From: Elstera cyanobacteriorum
GTDB taxonomy: Bacteria > Pseudomonadota > Alphaproteobacteria > Elsterales > Elsteraceae
Assembly: GCF_002251735.1 (NCBI RefSeq)
Contig: NZ_NOXS01000020.1
Span: 1-64,000, forward strand
DNA: 64,000 bases
Reading direction: 5' to 3'
Part shown: one piece after another, positions 35,101 through 45,051 of the stretch
Layout of the letters: each line of letters begins with the position of its first letter
Position numbering within the stretch: the stretch's first letter is position 1
Program-made: the position numbers and the translations under genes
The notes under the pieces: generated by a model
Told to the model about the DNA's origin: nothing
What the model saw: the letters and a program-made list of their open reading frames with translations, nothing else
Databases searched by the model: none

Positions 35101-38100
35101 CCAAATGGCCAATCTGACTTTTCAGCGACCCTAGGGTGCACCCGCCAGGGACGGCCCCCGTAAAGGCTTGAGTTAGGCTGGCAATTTCGATTGGATCACC
35201 GAGGGCGGTACCCGTGCCATGGGCCTCGACGTACCCGATATCTGCCCCGGTTAACCCTGCCCGGCGCAGGCAGGCGTCGATCACCGCAGCTTGCCCGTCG
35301 ACGGAGGGGGCTGCATACCCCATTTTTTCGCGCCCGTCGTTATTGAGGGCGGAGGCTTCGAGGATGGCATATATCCGATTGCCATCGCGTTCAGCGGCGG
35401 CGAGGGGTTTCAATACCAGCACCCCATACCCGCTGCCGCCGATTGTTCCGCTAGCGTTTGCCCCGAAGGCGCGACAGTGACCATCCTGAGAGAAGATATG
35501 ATGGGGTCGATGGACGTAGCCGTCACTTAGACTGGGATCGATCAAAACGCCGCCAACCAGCATGGCATCGGCGTCCCCCTGCCGGAGGAGTCCTGCGGCA
35601 AGATGTAACCCAGCCAGTGAACTGCTACAGGCGGTCTGAACCGTCAACGCCGGGCCGGTTAGATTGAGGTGATAGGCGATTTTAGTCGCCAAGAAATCCT
35701 TTTCATGGTGCAAGGCCATCTGAAATCCATCCGGCAGCGCCGCGGCGTCTGGCCCGGAAAGAAGGCTTTGAAAATAAGTGCTTTCGCCGCCACTCGCGAC
35801 AACTCCGATCCGGGCTGCCCCGATCGCCCCCGCAAGTCCCGCATGCGCCAACGCCTCCACGCTCCCCATCAGCAACTGCCGCTGCTGCGGGTCCATCAAC
35901 CGGGCTTCTTGCGGACTGAGACCAAAATAGCCCGGGTCAAATTCCATCATGCCCGCCAATTGTGCGCGGGCGCCAACCTTTGCGGGATCGTCGGGCGTAA
36001 AGAGCTGAATGCCGCTATCGCCATCCCGGATCATCGCCCAAAAATCGGCGAGCGTTTCCGCGCCTGGTGCTTTTACGGCAAGTCCGATAATTGCGATTGG
36101 TTCGGCAGTAGTCGGCAAAACCTTAGGCGTGGATGGAGGGGGTACGGTCCCCCCAGTCCCAAAGCGGGCGGCGAGTTGCCGGGGGGTCGTTGCCGAAAAG
36201 AGATCAGCAATCCCAAGCGACCAGCCAAACTGTTTCCGGCAGGCTAAGTGGAACCGCATTAAACTGAGACTGCTAGCCCCAGCCTCAAAATAAGTCTGGT
36301 CTGGCCGGATCGGCATCCCCAGCGTTGCGTCGAACAGGCGGCAAATTTCGGCCTCCCGCCCAGTTAGGTGTGAATCCTGCGGGTCGGTTTGGGACAGCAG
36401 GGCTTTGGCGCATTCCCCAAGGGCCTTCCGGTCGATCTTCCCACTGGGAGCCATCGGCCAAGTTTCCACCTGCCAAAATTGCTCGATCCGCACAAAGGCC
36501 GGAACAAGCGGCACAAGATGGGCGGCAAGGGTGGCCGCTGTGACAGGCGCGCGACAGGCGAGATAGGCCGTCAGACGGTCCGACGCGCTCTTCTCAACAA
36601 TCGCGGTTTCAACAGCGGGGTGCGCCATAAGGGCGGCCTCCACCTGCCCTAGTTCCAGCCGATGCCCGCTCAGTTTCACCTGCTCGTCGGTGCGACCGTG
36701 ATAATGCAGCAGGCCGTCGGTATCCACGCGCGCAAGGTCACCCGTACGGTAGAAGAGACCGCCAATCGTCGGCAGGGTTACGAAGCGCGCAGTATTTAGG
36801 GGCGATGGGTCGAGATAACAGCGGTTCACCATCGGCCCGCCAACGAGCAAATTCCCAACGACGCCTGGGGGCAGCGGGAGATCAAAATCATCGACAACCA
36901 GCAGCCGCGCGCCCGCAGCGGGCCTGCCGATGGGTAGCCGTAAAGGCCATTCCGCGGCAGAACCGGTTGCAGTGAACGCGCTGACCACATGGGTCTCGGT
37001 CGGCCCATAATGATTGATCAAGACCGCCTGGGGTAAGCCTTCGAACCAGCGCCGAATAGCTTCGGTACACAGAACTTGCTCCCCGGCGGATATAACGGCG
37101 CGCAGATCGGGGAGCGCGATGGGATCAATCGCCGCCGCTTCGGCGAGAAGTTGCACGGCCACATAAGGCATGTGAACACGCTCGATCCGGTGTTCGGCCA
37201 TCAGCGTTAAAAGCCCCGCCGCATCCTGGCGTAGACGGGGAGGGAGGGTATAGAAGCACCCGCCCGAGGTCAGTGTTCCAAAAATCTCCTGAAAGGAGAC
37301 ATCGAAGGCGAGTTTCGAGAACTGTAGCGTCCGCGCGGGCTGCCCGAGACCCCCGGCCTGCCGATGCCAAAGCAGAAGGCCGCTTAAGGTGGCGTCAGGA
37401 ACAGTCACGCCCTTCGGCGTTCCGGTTGATCCAGAGGTGAACAGCAGATAAAGGGGCCGATTTCCCGCACGGCGGATGCGCTGGCGCGAGAGGGCGGCAT
37501 CTGCCGCTGGTAGGTTTAAGCGATCGACTGGAACCGGGATTACGCCGAGCGCTGAGAGGGAGATTTCGGTCTCCGGTTGGTAAAGAAGTAGGTCAGGCTG
37601 CGCCTGAGATAATATCTGGTTTAGAATTGCCGCAGGGTAGCTGGTATCGAGCGGAACAATCGTAACATTCAGTTTCGCTAGCGCCAGAAGGGCAACGATA
37701 TGCTCTGCCCCGCCGTCAGTATAAAGCGCCACCCGGGCCAACCCGGCCCCATAGGTTGTCAGAAGAAGGGCGGCGAGATGATCTGCCAGCGCCAAGAGAC
37801 GGGTGTAGGAACATGTCGCATCTGGCGTAACGAGGGCCAGGGCGTCAGGCGTGCGGTCGGCCTGAAGTTCAATCCAGTCACAAATCCGGTCGAACGGCAG
37901 AACGGGCGGGCGGGTTTCCGGCGGCAGCAACCCGAAGCGATACGGGGCCATCAGCGCGGTAAGCGGTTGTTCGGGCGCCGCAAGAAGTTGGTGCAACCCG
38001 ACTGCGAACAGGTCGGCGAGAGCCTCCGTTTGTGAGGGGGAGAGATAATCCGGCTGATACTCCCACACGCAGGTTAGCCCCTCTGCGATTGGGATAAGCG

Positions 38101-41020
38101 TCAGCGTCAGCGGGCATTTGCCATCCACCTGCGCGGGAAACGCCATGTCGAGGGTGGTGGTCCCTAAGCGCAGGCCAGCGAAATCTGTGTTTTCCAGAAC
38201 AAACAGAAAATCAAACCCGGCATCAGCCGCGCTCTCGATCACATCGCTATAGGCAACGTCTTGGAAGGCGAGATCGGCCCGGAGGGTTGCCGCTAACCGC
38301 TGCGCCTGTTCGCCTAGGGGTTCGGTTGGGCGGCTATCGAGTGTGAGGGGAACAGTATTGGCTAGCATGCCGACGATTTCGGCAAACCCGTCCAGCGGAC
38401 GATTGACCACCGGGGTTGCGAGGCGCGGACGGTGCAGGCCGGTGATGGCGGTAATCGCCCAGGCGAAGGCCGGGGCCAGCGTTTCGAACGGCGTCACCCC
38501 TTGGGCGCGACCATAGGCTTCGACAGCGTGCCAAAGTTCGTTCGGAAGGCGGGTGGTCAGAATCTGGGCGGCGCGGCGCGGCGCAAGCGTGCGCGCGGGT
38601 AGAAACTCGCGCGGTTGGGCGAAATGGTGCCGGGCGGCGGGCTGCAATTGAGCATAGGCCCGGCTGCCGTGCCAGACCCGTTGCCAGGCGGCGACATCAA
38701 GCGGCGACGGCGCGGGCGCCATCGGTTTACGCTCCCCGCCGCAGATTTCGGTGTAGAGCTGCGCAATGTCGCGGAAGATCACCGACAGGGACCAGCCGTC
38801 GAGCACGCTATGGTGGGCATGCAGCAGCAGAACGCCGTTTTCCCGATCAAACGGCATCCAATGGACTTGGAACAGGCCGGAGCGGCTGAGATCAAACGGG
38901 GTGGCGAATACCAGCGCCGCTAGCGCTTCCCACGTGTCGATCCGCACTTGGCCGGGCTGATAGGCGTAGAAGGCCTGGGCCTCCGCCTCTATGATCTGCT
39001 CCAGCCCCTCTAGCCCCAAAGCGAACCGCGCGCGCAGGCCGGGGTGGCGCGCCAAGACCCCCGTGACAGCATCGGCCAGTGCGTCGGTATCGATTTCGCC
39101 GGACACGCGAAAGATGAACGGGGTATTATAGGCAGTACTGTCGGGGGTACGCTGGTTTAACAGCCAAAGGCGGGTTTGTTCTGCCGTGGCCGGGCCGCGC
39201 CGAGCGTCGTCCTGCCGCGCGGGGAAGGGCGGATAAAAGCTGGTGGGTGCCTTGGCCAAGCCTTCTGCCAACTGGGCGAAAGGTGCACTTAAGATCGCTC
39301 CGATGGGCAGATCCACCCCGAACTCTCGCTGGATGGCAAAGCGAAACCGCAGAGCGAGGAGGGAGTCGCCCCCGCACGCCGTAAAGCGGCTGCTTCCGGC
39401 GAGCCCGGCTTGACCGAGAAGCGCCCCGGCGAGCGCGAGCAAACGGGCGAGGGCCGAATCACCCTGTTCTGTCGGCCCCACGGCGGGGGCATCCTCCCAA
39501 GGGCTATCGAGGGTTTTCAGAAGCTGCGCCTGATCAATCTTACCATTGGGGGTTAACGGAAGAATGTCCCGTCGGTACAGCCGATGGGGGTGCATGTAGG
39601 CGGGTAGATGGGCGGCTAAATGTGCGCGCAGCAGGGCGGGCGTTGCGGTTGCATTAGTGACGAGAAAGGCGAGTAACTGATGCTGGTCGGGCGCGTCCGG
39701 CGGGCGATGGGCACATACATAGGCCTGCCGGATGGCGGGATGCGCGCAGAGGCAGGACTCTATTTCCCCTGGCTCGACGCGAAAGCCGCGAATTTTGATC
39801 TGCCGGTCAGCTCGACCGCGATAGTCGAGCGTGCCATCGGTCCGCAGGCGCACGAGATCGCCAGTACGGTAATAGCGGCCCTCACGCCCATCCGGTTCGG
39901 TCAGCGCCACAAAGCGGTGCGCGGTTTCTTCTGGGCGGTTGCGATACCCGTCGGCGACACCGGTTCCGCCAATATAAAGCTCGGCGGTATCCCCTGCCCT
40001 TGCCGCGCTCATCGTCTCGGTCAGTAGTCGCACAGGCGTATCGGGTAGCGCAGTGCCGATTGGCACCTGATCTTCCGCCCAATCGCGCGGGATGGGAAAC
40101 CCGAGAGCGAACGTGGTGGTTTCGGTCGGCCCGTAGACATTGACGATCTGGCAGGGGCTGGCCGGATTGGCCTGATACCAGGCGCGGACGGCGGCAGCAT
40201 TTAAGGCTTCGCCGCCGATCAACAGGCGGCGCATCTGGCGAAAGCACGGGGGGTGCTGTTCGGCAATCATGTTGAACAGCGCCACGGTTAGGAACATGAT
40301 CGAAATGCGCGCAGACTCCAGCCGCGCCGCAAAGCGGGCCGGGTCGAGAATCTCGGCTTCGGGAATAACAACGCAGCACCCCCCGGCGAGCAGCGGCGCC
40401 CAAATGTCGAAGTTGAGCGCATCGAAGGCCGGATTGGAGACAAGGGCAACCCGGTCCTCTGGGGTCAGCGGGCCATAGGCCGGGGCGCGATACAACCGCT
40501 GGATTCCTGCCTCACCAACTTCGACCCCCTTCGGGGTGCCGGTCGTGCCCGAGGTATAGAATAGAAACGCGGGTGTCTTCGGCGGACGGGGTGGCCAAGC
40601 GGCGGGTAAGGCCGCGTTGTGGGCGAGTAGCGCCTCAAGCGTGCCGCAGAACCCCGGCACCAGCGCTGTTTTTACGCTGATGCCCCCACAAGCCAAAAGG
40701 GTTGCGCATCCCGCATCGCGAAGAATGAAGGCTTGCCGGTCGGGCGGGCTGGCCGCATCAAGCGGCACGAGCGTCGCCCCGGCCTTCAAGCCGCCCAGCA
40801 TGGCCGCGATCAACGCGGCGGATCGGGGTAGACACAGACCAAGGGCGCTACCGGGCGCAACGTCAACCGCGATGAGCGCCGCCGCGATCTGATCGCTCCA
40901 CGCATCAAGCTCGGCATAGCTAAACTGCGTTTCCCCATCCTCTATGGCGATGGCCGCAGGATGAGTAGCGGCGCGGGCGCGAAATGCCGCCACCAGCGAG
41001 AAGGGCTGTTCCGCAATCAT
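32117..41020 (-). CDS. Hybrid NRPS/PKS: A-T-C-A-T-KS-KR-T-TE
   Basis: 2967 residues. Approximate landmarks: A1 core YTSGTTGTPKG at 158, T1 CGGDSL at 551, C motif HHSVLDG at 740, A2 TSGSTGTPKG at 1200, T2 AGASSL at 1581. The KS has TACSSS at 1800, HGTGT at 1935 and GHLGAAAG at 1971. The KR has GGTGGIG at 2396 and its catalytic Tyr in QFDYAASN at 2534. T3 GADSL is at 2673, and the TE has GWSFG at 2806 and a His near 2943. Hand-read pocket codes are DAFFLGVTFK (Ile/Val-like) for A1 and DVQHIAHVVK (one base-pocket change from a Pro code) for A2. There is no AT: the KS-AT and post-AT linkers are joined directly, so malonyl must come from a trans AT not seen here. Expected product is Ile/Val-Pro extended by one reduced C2 unit. 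It lacks an N-terminal C domain and has its own TE, so it can act independently. It starts 2 bases after the previous synthetase gene. Confidence 0.93.
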   Translation of the reverse strand: MIAEQPFSLVAAFRARAATHPAAIAIEDGETQFSYAELDAWSDQIAAALIAVDVAPGSALGLCLPRSAALIAAMLGGLKAGATLVPLDAASPPDRQAFILRDAGCATLLACGGISVKTALVPGFCGTLEALLAHNAALPAAWPPRPPKTPAFLFYTSGTTGTPKGVEVGEAGIQRLYRAPAYGPLTPEDRVALVSNPAFDALNFDIWAPLLAGGCCVVIPEAEILDPARFAARLESARISIMFLTVALFNMIAEQHPPCFRQMRRLLIGGEALNAAAVRAWYQANPASPCQIVNVYGPTETTTFALGFPIPRDWAEDQVPIGTALPDTPVRLLTETMSAARAGDTAELYIGGTGVADGYRNRPEETAHRFVALTEPDGREGRYYRTGDLVRLRTDGTLDYRGRADRQIKIRGFRVEPGEIESCLCAHPAIRQAYVCAHRPPDAPDQHQLLAFLVTNATATPALLRAHLAAHLPAYMHPHRLYRRDILPLTPNGKIDQAQLLKTLDSPWEDAPAVGPTEQGDSALARLLALAGALLGQAGLAGSSRFTACGGDSLLALRFRFAIQREFGVDLPIGAILSAPFAQLAEGLAKAPTSFYPPFPARQDDARRGPATAEQTRLWLLNQRTPDSTAYNTPFIFRVSGEIDTDALADAVTGVLARHPGLRARFALGLEGLEQIIEAEAQAFYAYQPGQVRIDTWEALAALVFATPFDLSRSGLFQVHWMPFDRENGVLLLHAHHSVLDGWSLSVIFRDIAQLYTEICGGERKPMAPAPSPLDVAAWQRVWHGSRAYAQLQPAARHHFAQPREFLPARTLAPRRAAQILTTRLPNELWHAVEAYGRAQGVTPFETLAPAFAWAITAITGLHRPRLATPVVNRPLDGFAEIVGMLANTVPLTLDSRPTEPLGEQAQRLAATLRADLAFQDVAYSDVIESAADAGFDFLFVLENTDFAGLRLGTTTLDMAFPAQVDGKCPLTLTLIPIAEGLTCVWEYQPDYLSPSQTEALADLFAVGLHQLLAAPEQPLTALMAPYRFGLLPPETRPPVLPFDRICDWIELQADRTPDALALVTPDATCSYTRLLALADHLAALLLTTYGAGLARVALYTDGGAEHIVALLALAKLNVTIVPLDTSYPAAILNQILSQAQPDLLLYQPETEISLSALGVIPVPVDRLNLPAADAALSRQRIRRAGNRPLYLLFTSGSTGTPKGVTVPDATLSGLLLWHRQAGGLGQPARTLQFSKLAFDVSFQEIFGTLTSGGCFYTLPPRLRQDAAGLLTLMAEHRIERVHMPYVAVQLLAEAAAIDPIALPDLRAVISAGEQVLCTEAIRRWFEGLPQAVLINHYGPTETHVVSAFTATGSAAEWPLRLPIGRPAAGARLLVVDDFDLPLPPGVVGNLLVGGPMVNRCYLDPSPLNTARFVTLPTIGGLFYRTGDLARVDTDGLLHYHGRTDEQVKLSGHRLELGQVEAALMAHPAVETAIVEKSASDRLTAYLACRAPVTAATLAAHLVPLVPAFVRIEQFWQVETWPMAPSGKIDRKALGECAKALLSQTDPQDSHLTGREAEICRLFDATLGMPIRPDQTYFEAGASSLSLMRFHLACRKQFGWSLGIADLFSATTPRQLAARFGTGGTVPPPSTPKVLPTTAEPIAIIGLAVKAPGAETLADFWAMIRDGDSGIQLFTPDDPAKVGARAQLAGMMEFDPGYFGLSPQEARLMDPQQRQLLMGSVEALAHAGLAGAIGAARIGVVASGGESTYFQSLLSGPDAAALPDGFQMALHHEKDFLATKIAYHLNLTGPALTVQTACSSSLAGLHLAAGLLRQGDADAMLVGGVLIDPSLSDGYVHRPHHIFSQDGHCRAFGANASGTIGGSGYGVLVLKPLAAAERDGNRIYAILEASALNNDGREKMGYAAPSVDGQAAVIDACLRRAGLTGADIGYVEAHGTGTALGDPIEIASLTQAFTGAVPGGCTLGSLKSQIGHLGAAAGVLSIIRATLALYFQTLPPTLGADPLNPAIDWATTPFRLLDRALAWPATAPRRASVSSFGIGGTNAHVILREAPMGRPATSPPIAPVLTISAQSKPALDMRASAIAAYLREHPARLPEVLSHLHGGDPGLRWRIAAIGETLPSLLAALADATPTEITPADQPTDPIQLTPDDMAAAWHRGARFVAPTVAAPWDFPPPAFECATYSLLPPLGGPPTRRAADRWLYRPAWRPVDWAEGPYLDGTLLILSPTVPTDAAKLAFANKARRVVWGTQGIDALSSLTPHASDGGPLFVLLTLPPDPQTGIGETIATLAKQLAPHKNARLGFVSTGAAPGLRPLKQPAALLLGPACRIIEQEYGLPCRWVDCAEADLAAVAPVLGPLFDTPRHDRWAVHDHRLWRRTLVQQALPILPAVFGPGTYLVLGGTGGIGAALAAEILRDPGTSVVLVSRSGHVPDRLRGAAARVTAISLDVTQPLTTEAAVDRLLPMLPALQGIVHAVGIGAGAVLETRPPGGVQVAYTAKQRAAEIAETLAVRLRPAFLVYCSSMATEFGGVGQFDYAASNALLDGYAFRSEPAECRRLSLGWDIWREDGMAANGALTDARHQAHRAVGLTATEGGWLFRQALALPGPHLLISTVAPEEADYFYAPRRASVIKAEPVTASFATAADPSPAACLRASFERLLGLTSLPADVALADLGADSLTLLDALADLESQCGIRLALSKIGPDATLTDVIALALPPPAEPTRWTGVVRVDPWRSGRDGRHYVLIHPVGGDVQAYRALAQALPRSAALSVIADPRLTEATLPPLPLAARAAQYRAALSAPANRVYLIGWSFGAWVAAAMAAEAEAKGVPVAGVTLIDPPAPDAGTAWQAYTGDQIDTLFRQEVLSHRGAGSAEDLGEYLNRLTDCCRANMASMIAHRPDPLLTTPAHLVLAGKAHAHLPFTPAEVQRRRWAELLQRLETVTLLPTDHYGLMDGEAVQRIAEEIAACAQPV

Positions 41021-41022
41021 CT

Positions 41023-44000
41023 TTAAGCCCCCACCAACTGCCGAGCGGGCTGGGCGGCTGCCATCCGCTGCGCCTCTCGTTCCATCAGCAGGGCAACGCG
41101 GAAGATCTCCTCATTCTCAAGCATTTCCCAATGGTCGCCCTTGACCAGCTTGGTGAGATAATCCCCTTGGGTTCGCTCTCGCCAAAAGCGCCGCTGATCC
41201 TTGAGTTCGGTCCGTGTTAGGCCGCTGCGGGCTTGAACGAAGACCAGCCGCCCCCGCAGATCGGGGAAATCATAATCGCCGACTGTCAGTCGGTTATGAT
41301 TATAGACCTCGAAATATCGTTGGATCTGATCATCTTCGATGCCCGGATACATACCGTTAAATTTCACCAGTTTGGCGCGGAACTCTGGCAAATCGACCGT
41401 GGTGATGCTGCGGCGTAGGGCTTCGTCCATCGTTCCTTGAGTATCGAGCAGCACGGTACTGACGTCGCGTTTGCCACGCGCCGCCAAGCGCCGCGCCATA
41501 TCGTAAGCAATGAGACCCCCGAAGGAGAGGCCGGTCAGAATCAGCGGCCCATCGAGGTGGTCCGCAATCAGGTCGAGATACGCCCCCGCCATGGCCTTCA
41601 CCGACGGCAATCGTGCTTCTCCCGGATTGAGGCCGGGCGATTGAATACCGTAAACCCCAAAGCGATCTGGCAGTACTTTTGCGAGGGCGAGATAGCAGAA
41701 GGCGGTTCCGCCCGCGGGATGAATGCAAATCACTGTTGGTCCGCCTTCCCCTGCCCGCAGGTGAATCAGCGGCGTTTCCGGCGTTTGATCCGGCACACCC
41801 GCGCGCACCCAAGCGCCCAGCGCTTCGATGGTCGGATGCCGTAAAATTTCTGTGATCGGGACGCGCACGCCGAAGGCCGCTTCAATGGCATGGGCCATTT
41901 TGATGGCCGCAATTGAACTGCCCCCAAGCGCGAAGAAATTGTCGCGAATCCCAATCGCAGGGTGGAGCAAAATGCTCTTCCAAATACTGTAGAGCGTTAG
42001 TTCGATCTGATCGCGCGGGCTGGCCTGATTGACGACGACAGGCGTTGCTTCGGCCTGCGCCGCAAGTGCGCTGCGGTCGATCTTGCCGTTTGGCATCAAG
42101 GGGATTTGAGCAAGGGGTATCAGCCGATCCGGCACCATATAGACCGGCAGGCGGTCCAGCAGATACTCCCGCAGCCCATCAGGGTTTGCCGATCCAGTAT
42201 AGAACAGGCTGAGGCGTGTTTCGCCGGAAGCAACCAAAGCGATCGCCGTTTCGACCGCCGGATGCCCTGCGGCATTAGCTTCGATGTCCCCGAGTTCGAT
42301 GCGGAACCCGCGCAATTTGACTTGATGATCCCGCCGGCCCAGGAACTCAATCTGCCCATCGGTGCGGAAACGGCCTAGATCACCGCTGCGATACACCAGA
42401 GCTCCTGGGGCGTTCGGGTCAGCGTAGAAGTGCGTTGCGGTAAGGTCGGGCCGCCCAAAATAACCAAGGCCCACCCCAGGCCCGGCGATATGGATTTCTC
42501 CGGTAACCCCCAGTGGAACGGGCTGCCCGTCGCCGTTCAAAAGGCGAATGCACATTCCGTCGATGGGCCGCCCGATGGGGATGGGGTCATCAAGAGTTCC
42601 GTCGGTGGGGGCGGTCCAGGCGATACAATCCACGCTTGTTTCCGTGGGACCATAAACATTATGTACCGTCGCTTGCGGCAGAACAGCCCGGCACTGGGCG
42701 AGGAGGGCAGGCGTTAAAATCCCGCCGCCGCAGAAGATATGTCTTAGGCTCGTGCAGCCTTCTGCCGTCGGTGTCTCCAAGAAGGCTTGCAGCAGCGTTG
42801 GAACGAACTGGATTAATGTGATGTTCTGCCGCTGCACGGTTTCAACAAGGGCCGCCGGGTCGAAGTGCGCATCGGGCGCGGCAAGCACCAAGCTTGCCCC
42901 CGCCGTGAGCGGCCAGAAAAACTCCCAAATCGCCGCGTCAAACCCGCTCGGGGTTTTTTGGAGCAAGCGGTCATTGGCGGTGAGGGGAAAGGCCCGGTTG
43001 CTCCAGGCCATCAGATTGGCCAGCCCGCGATGGGGCAGCAGCGCCCCTTTCGGGGTGCCGGTTGAACCAGACGTGTAGAGTAGATAGGCGGCATCATCCG
43101 GCCCGGCACTCTCCGGCAATGGGGTAGGGGGTAAATCGGCCCAGACGGTTCCATCGGTCAAATCGAGCGTTGGACCGGTTGCCGTCTGACCCGGACCGAG
43201 CAGGGTTAGCTCCGCCCGGCAGTCGGCCTTGATCTGCGCGCGGCGACCGGCGGGATAGCTTGGATCAAGGGGCACGAACGCGGCACCTGCCTTCAGCACC
43301 GCCAACAGGGCGAGGATTTGTTCGACGGAGCGCTCCGCCTGAACAATAACACGCGCGCCCCGGCCAAGGCCTAAGCGCTGAAGGTGCCGTGCCAATTGGT
43401 TGGCCCGCGCGTCCAGGGTGCGGTAGGTCCAGCGTCCGCTATCGGCAATAACCGCATCGGCCTCGGGCGAGGCCAGCGCTTGCCGCTCGATCACCCGATG
43501 GATGGGCGACAGATCCAATAGCGGGGCGCTGCGGCCGCCAAACTCCTGCAAGCGTGTCACCTCGGCGGGGGTCAGAAGCGTCACCCCCCGAACCGCAGCG
43601 GAGGGTTCGGCCGCCATTCCAATCAGCACTTGGCCAATATGACCGATCAAGGCCCGCATTTGGGGTTCGCTGAAGAGATCGAGAGCATATTCGACCCCGA
43701 GCCGCAGCCCTTCTGGGGCTTCGAACACTTCTACGGTCAGATCGAGCTTCGCCGTTGCGCTGCTGGTCTCAATGGCTTCGATCATAAGGCCAGGGAGGGT
43801 AAGCCCGCCGCCGGGCGTATTCTGATAAATCATCATCACTTGGAACAGCGGCGCATAGCTGGCGTCGCGGGGCGGGTTGACCGCCTCGACCACCGCTTCG
43901 AACGGCAAATCCTGATGCTCCATCGCTGCCAAAAGCTGGGCTTGAACCCGGTGTATCAGGGCAAGGCCCGCCTGATCGGGATCAATGGGCGTGCGAATCG

Positions 44001-45051
44001 CAATGGTATTGATGAAATGGCCGATCAGCCCCTCCAACTCCTGCCGAGGCCGGTTAGCGAAAGGGGTGCCAATGCAGAAATCCTGCTGGCCGCTATACCG
44101 CCATAGTACGATTGCAAAGGCTGCCATTAGAACAGGAAACGCAGTCACGCCCGCGCGTCGGCTCAGGGCGTTAAGCGCGGTTTGGGACGCTTCTGGCAGC
44201 AGGGCAGCGACATGGCCGCCGCGATGGCTTTGGAGCGGTGGACGCGGTGCGGCGGTTGGGAGCGCGAGGAGCGGCGGTAGGCCCGCGAGCGCATCCCGCC
44301 AATAGGCGCGCTGGCGGTCCAATTCTGCGCCGTTGCGGGTTTTCTGCTGCCAGCGAATGTAATCGGCGTAGCCCATCGGTAGGGGGGGCAGAGGGTCGGC
44401 CTCGCCCGCCGCAAAGGCGACGTAGAGGGGGCTCAACTCCCGGAAAAACACCCCAATCGACCAGCCATCGGCAATGATATGATGAAGGGTAACCAGCCAA
44501 AGATGTTCGGTGGGTTGAAGCCGCAGCAGGCGTGCCCGAAGTAACGGGCCTCGGGCTAGATCAAAGGGCGTGCGGGCTTCTTCTTCCACTGCCGCCCGCG
44601 CGACTGCCACCCGTTCAGCCTCGGGCCATCCCGAAAGGTCGGTTATTGGCAGGAGGTCGCCCCAGTCCGCATCCTCCTGGTAGAGCGGCTCGCCGCCGCG
44701 CAGAGGAAAGCGCGCATTTAGAACGCGATGCCGGGCGATCAGCGTGGCCAAGCTTTGCCGCAGTGCCGGGATATCCAGCGTCCCGGTCAAGCGTAGAGCG
44801 ATTGGATTATTATAGAATGGATTGCCCGGTGCGCTCTGGTCCAGCACCCAAAGTTGCCGCTGTGCGTAGGACGGTGGTAGGGCGGCTTCGGCGGCTAACA
44901 GCGCGATGAGTGCCGCCTTATGGTCGCGCATCGCCGCCACAAGATCGGGGGTGAGCACGCCGCGCGGCGCTTTGCATTTCAGCGTGTCGCCCTCGACCGA
45001 AAGGCTGACGGAAAGGTTACGAAGCTGCTGGAGAAGCTGGTCAGCGGTCAT
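41023..45051 (-). CDS. NRPS: docking-C-A-T-TE
   Basis: 1342 residues. The first 55 or so residues match the TubC N-terminal docking domain (MTADQLLQQLRNLSVSLSVE and the KAPRGVLTPDL turn), which accepts a short acidic tail from the upstream protein. A condensation domain follows (HHIIADG near 190), then an A domain (YTSGSTGTPKG near 663; code DAWQFGVVDK, closest to Gln codes such as DAWQFGLIDK), a T domain (ALGGSS near 1045) and a type I TE (GLSFGG near 1178, His in GDHWEML near 1307). It appears to add the last residue and release the chain. Its start overlaps the upstream stop (ATGA). Confidence 0.93.
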   Translation of the reverse strand: MTADQLLQQLRNLSVSLSVEGDTLKCKAPRGVLTPDLVAAMRDHKAALIALLAAEAALPPSYAQRQLWVLDQSAPGNPFYNNPIALRLTGTLDIPALRQSLATLIARHRVLNARFPLRGGEPLYQEDADWGDLLPITDLSGWPEAERVAVARAAVEEEARTPFDLARGPLLRARLLRLQPTEHLWLVTLHHIIADGWSIGVFFRELSPLYVAFAAGEADPLPPLPMGYADYIRWQQKTRNGAELDRQRAYWRDALAGLPPLLALPTAAPRPPLQSHRGGHVAALLPEASQTALNALSRRAGVTAFPVLMAAFAIVLWRYSGQQDFCIGTPFANRPRQELEGLIGHFINTIAIRTPIDPDQAGLALIHRVQAQLLAAMEHQDLPFEAVVEAVNPPRDASYAPLFQVMMIYQNTPGGGLTLPGLMIEAIETSSATAKLDLTVEVFEAPEGLRLGVEYALDLFSEPQMRALIGHIGQVLIGMAAEPSAAVRGVTLLTPAEVTRLQEFGGRSAPLLDLSPIHRVIERQALASPEADAVIADSGRWTYRTLDARANQLARHLQRLGLGRGARVIVQAERSVEQILALLAVLKAGAAFVPLDPSYPAGRRAQIKADCRAELTLLGPGQTATGPTLDLTDGTVWADLPPTPLPESAGPDDAAYLLYTSGSTGTPKGALLPHRGLANLMAWSNRAFPLTANDRLLQKTPSGFDAAIWEFFWPLTAGASLVLAAPDAHFDPAALVETVQRQNITLIQFVPTLLQAFLETPTAEGCTSLRHIFCGGGILTPALLAQCRAVLPQATVHNVYGPTETSVDCIAWTAPTDGTLDDPIPIGRPIDGMCIRLLNGDGQPVPLGVTGEIHIAGPGVGLGYFGRPDLTATHFYADPNAPGALVYRSGDLGRFRTDGQIEFLGRRDHQVKLRGFRIELGDIEANAAGHPAVETAIALVASGETRLSLFYTGSANPDGLREYLLDRLPVYMVPDRLIPLAQIPLMPNGKIDRSALAAQAEATPVVVNQASPRDQIELTLYSIWKSILLHPAIGIRDNFFALGGSSIAAIKMAHAIEAAFGVRVPITEILRHPTIEALGAWVRAGVPDQTPETPLIHLRAGEGGPTVICIHPAGGTAFCYLALAKVLPDRFGVYGIQSPGLNPGEARLPSVKAMAGAYLDLIADHLDGPLILTGLSFGGLIAYDMARRLAARGKRDVSTVLLDTQGTMDEALRRSITTVDLPEFRAKLVKFNGMYPGIEDDQIQRYFEVYNHNRLTVGDYDFPDLRGRLVFVQARSGLTRTELKDQRRFWRERTQGDYLTKLVKGDHWEMLENEEIFRVALLMEREAQRMAAAQPARQLVGA

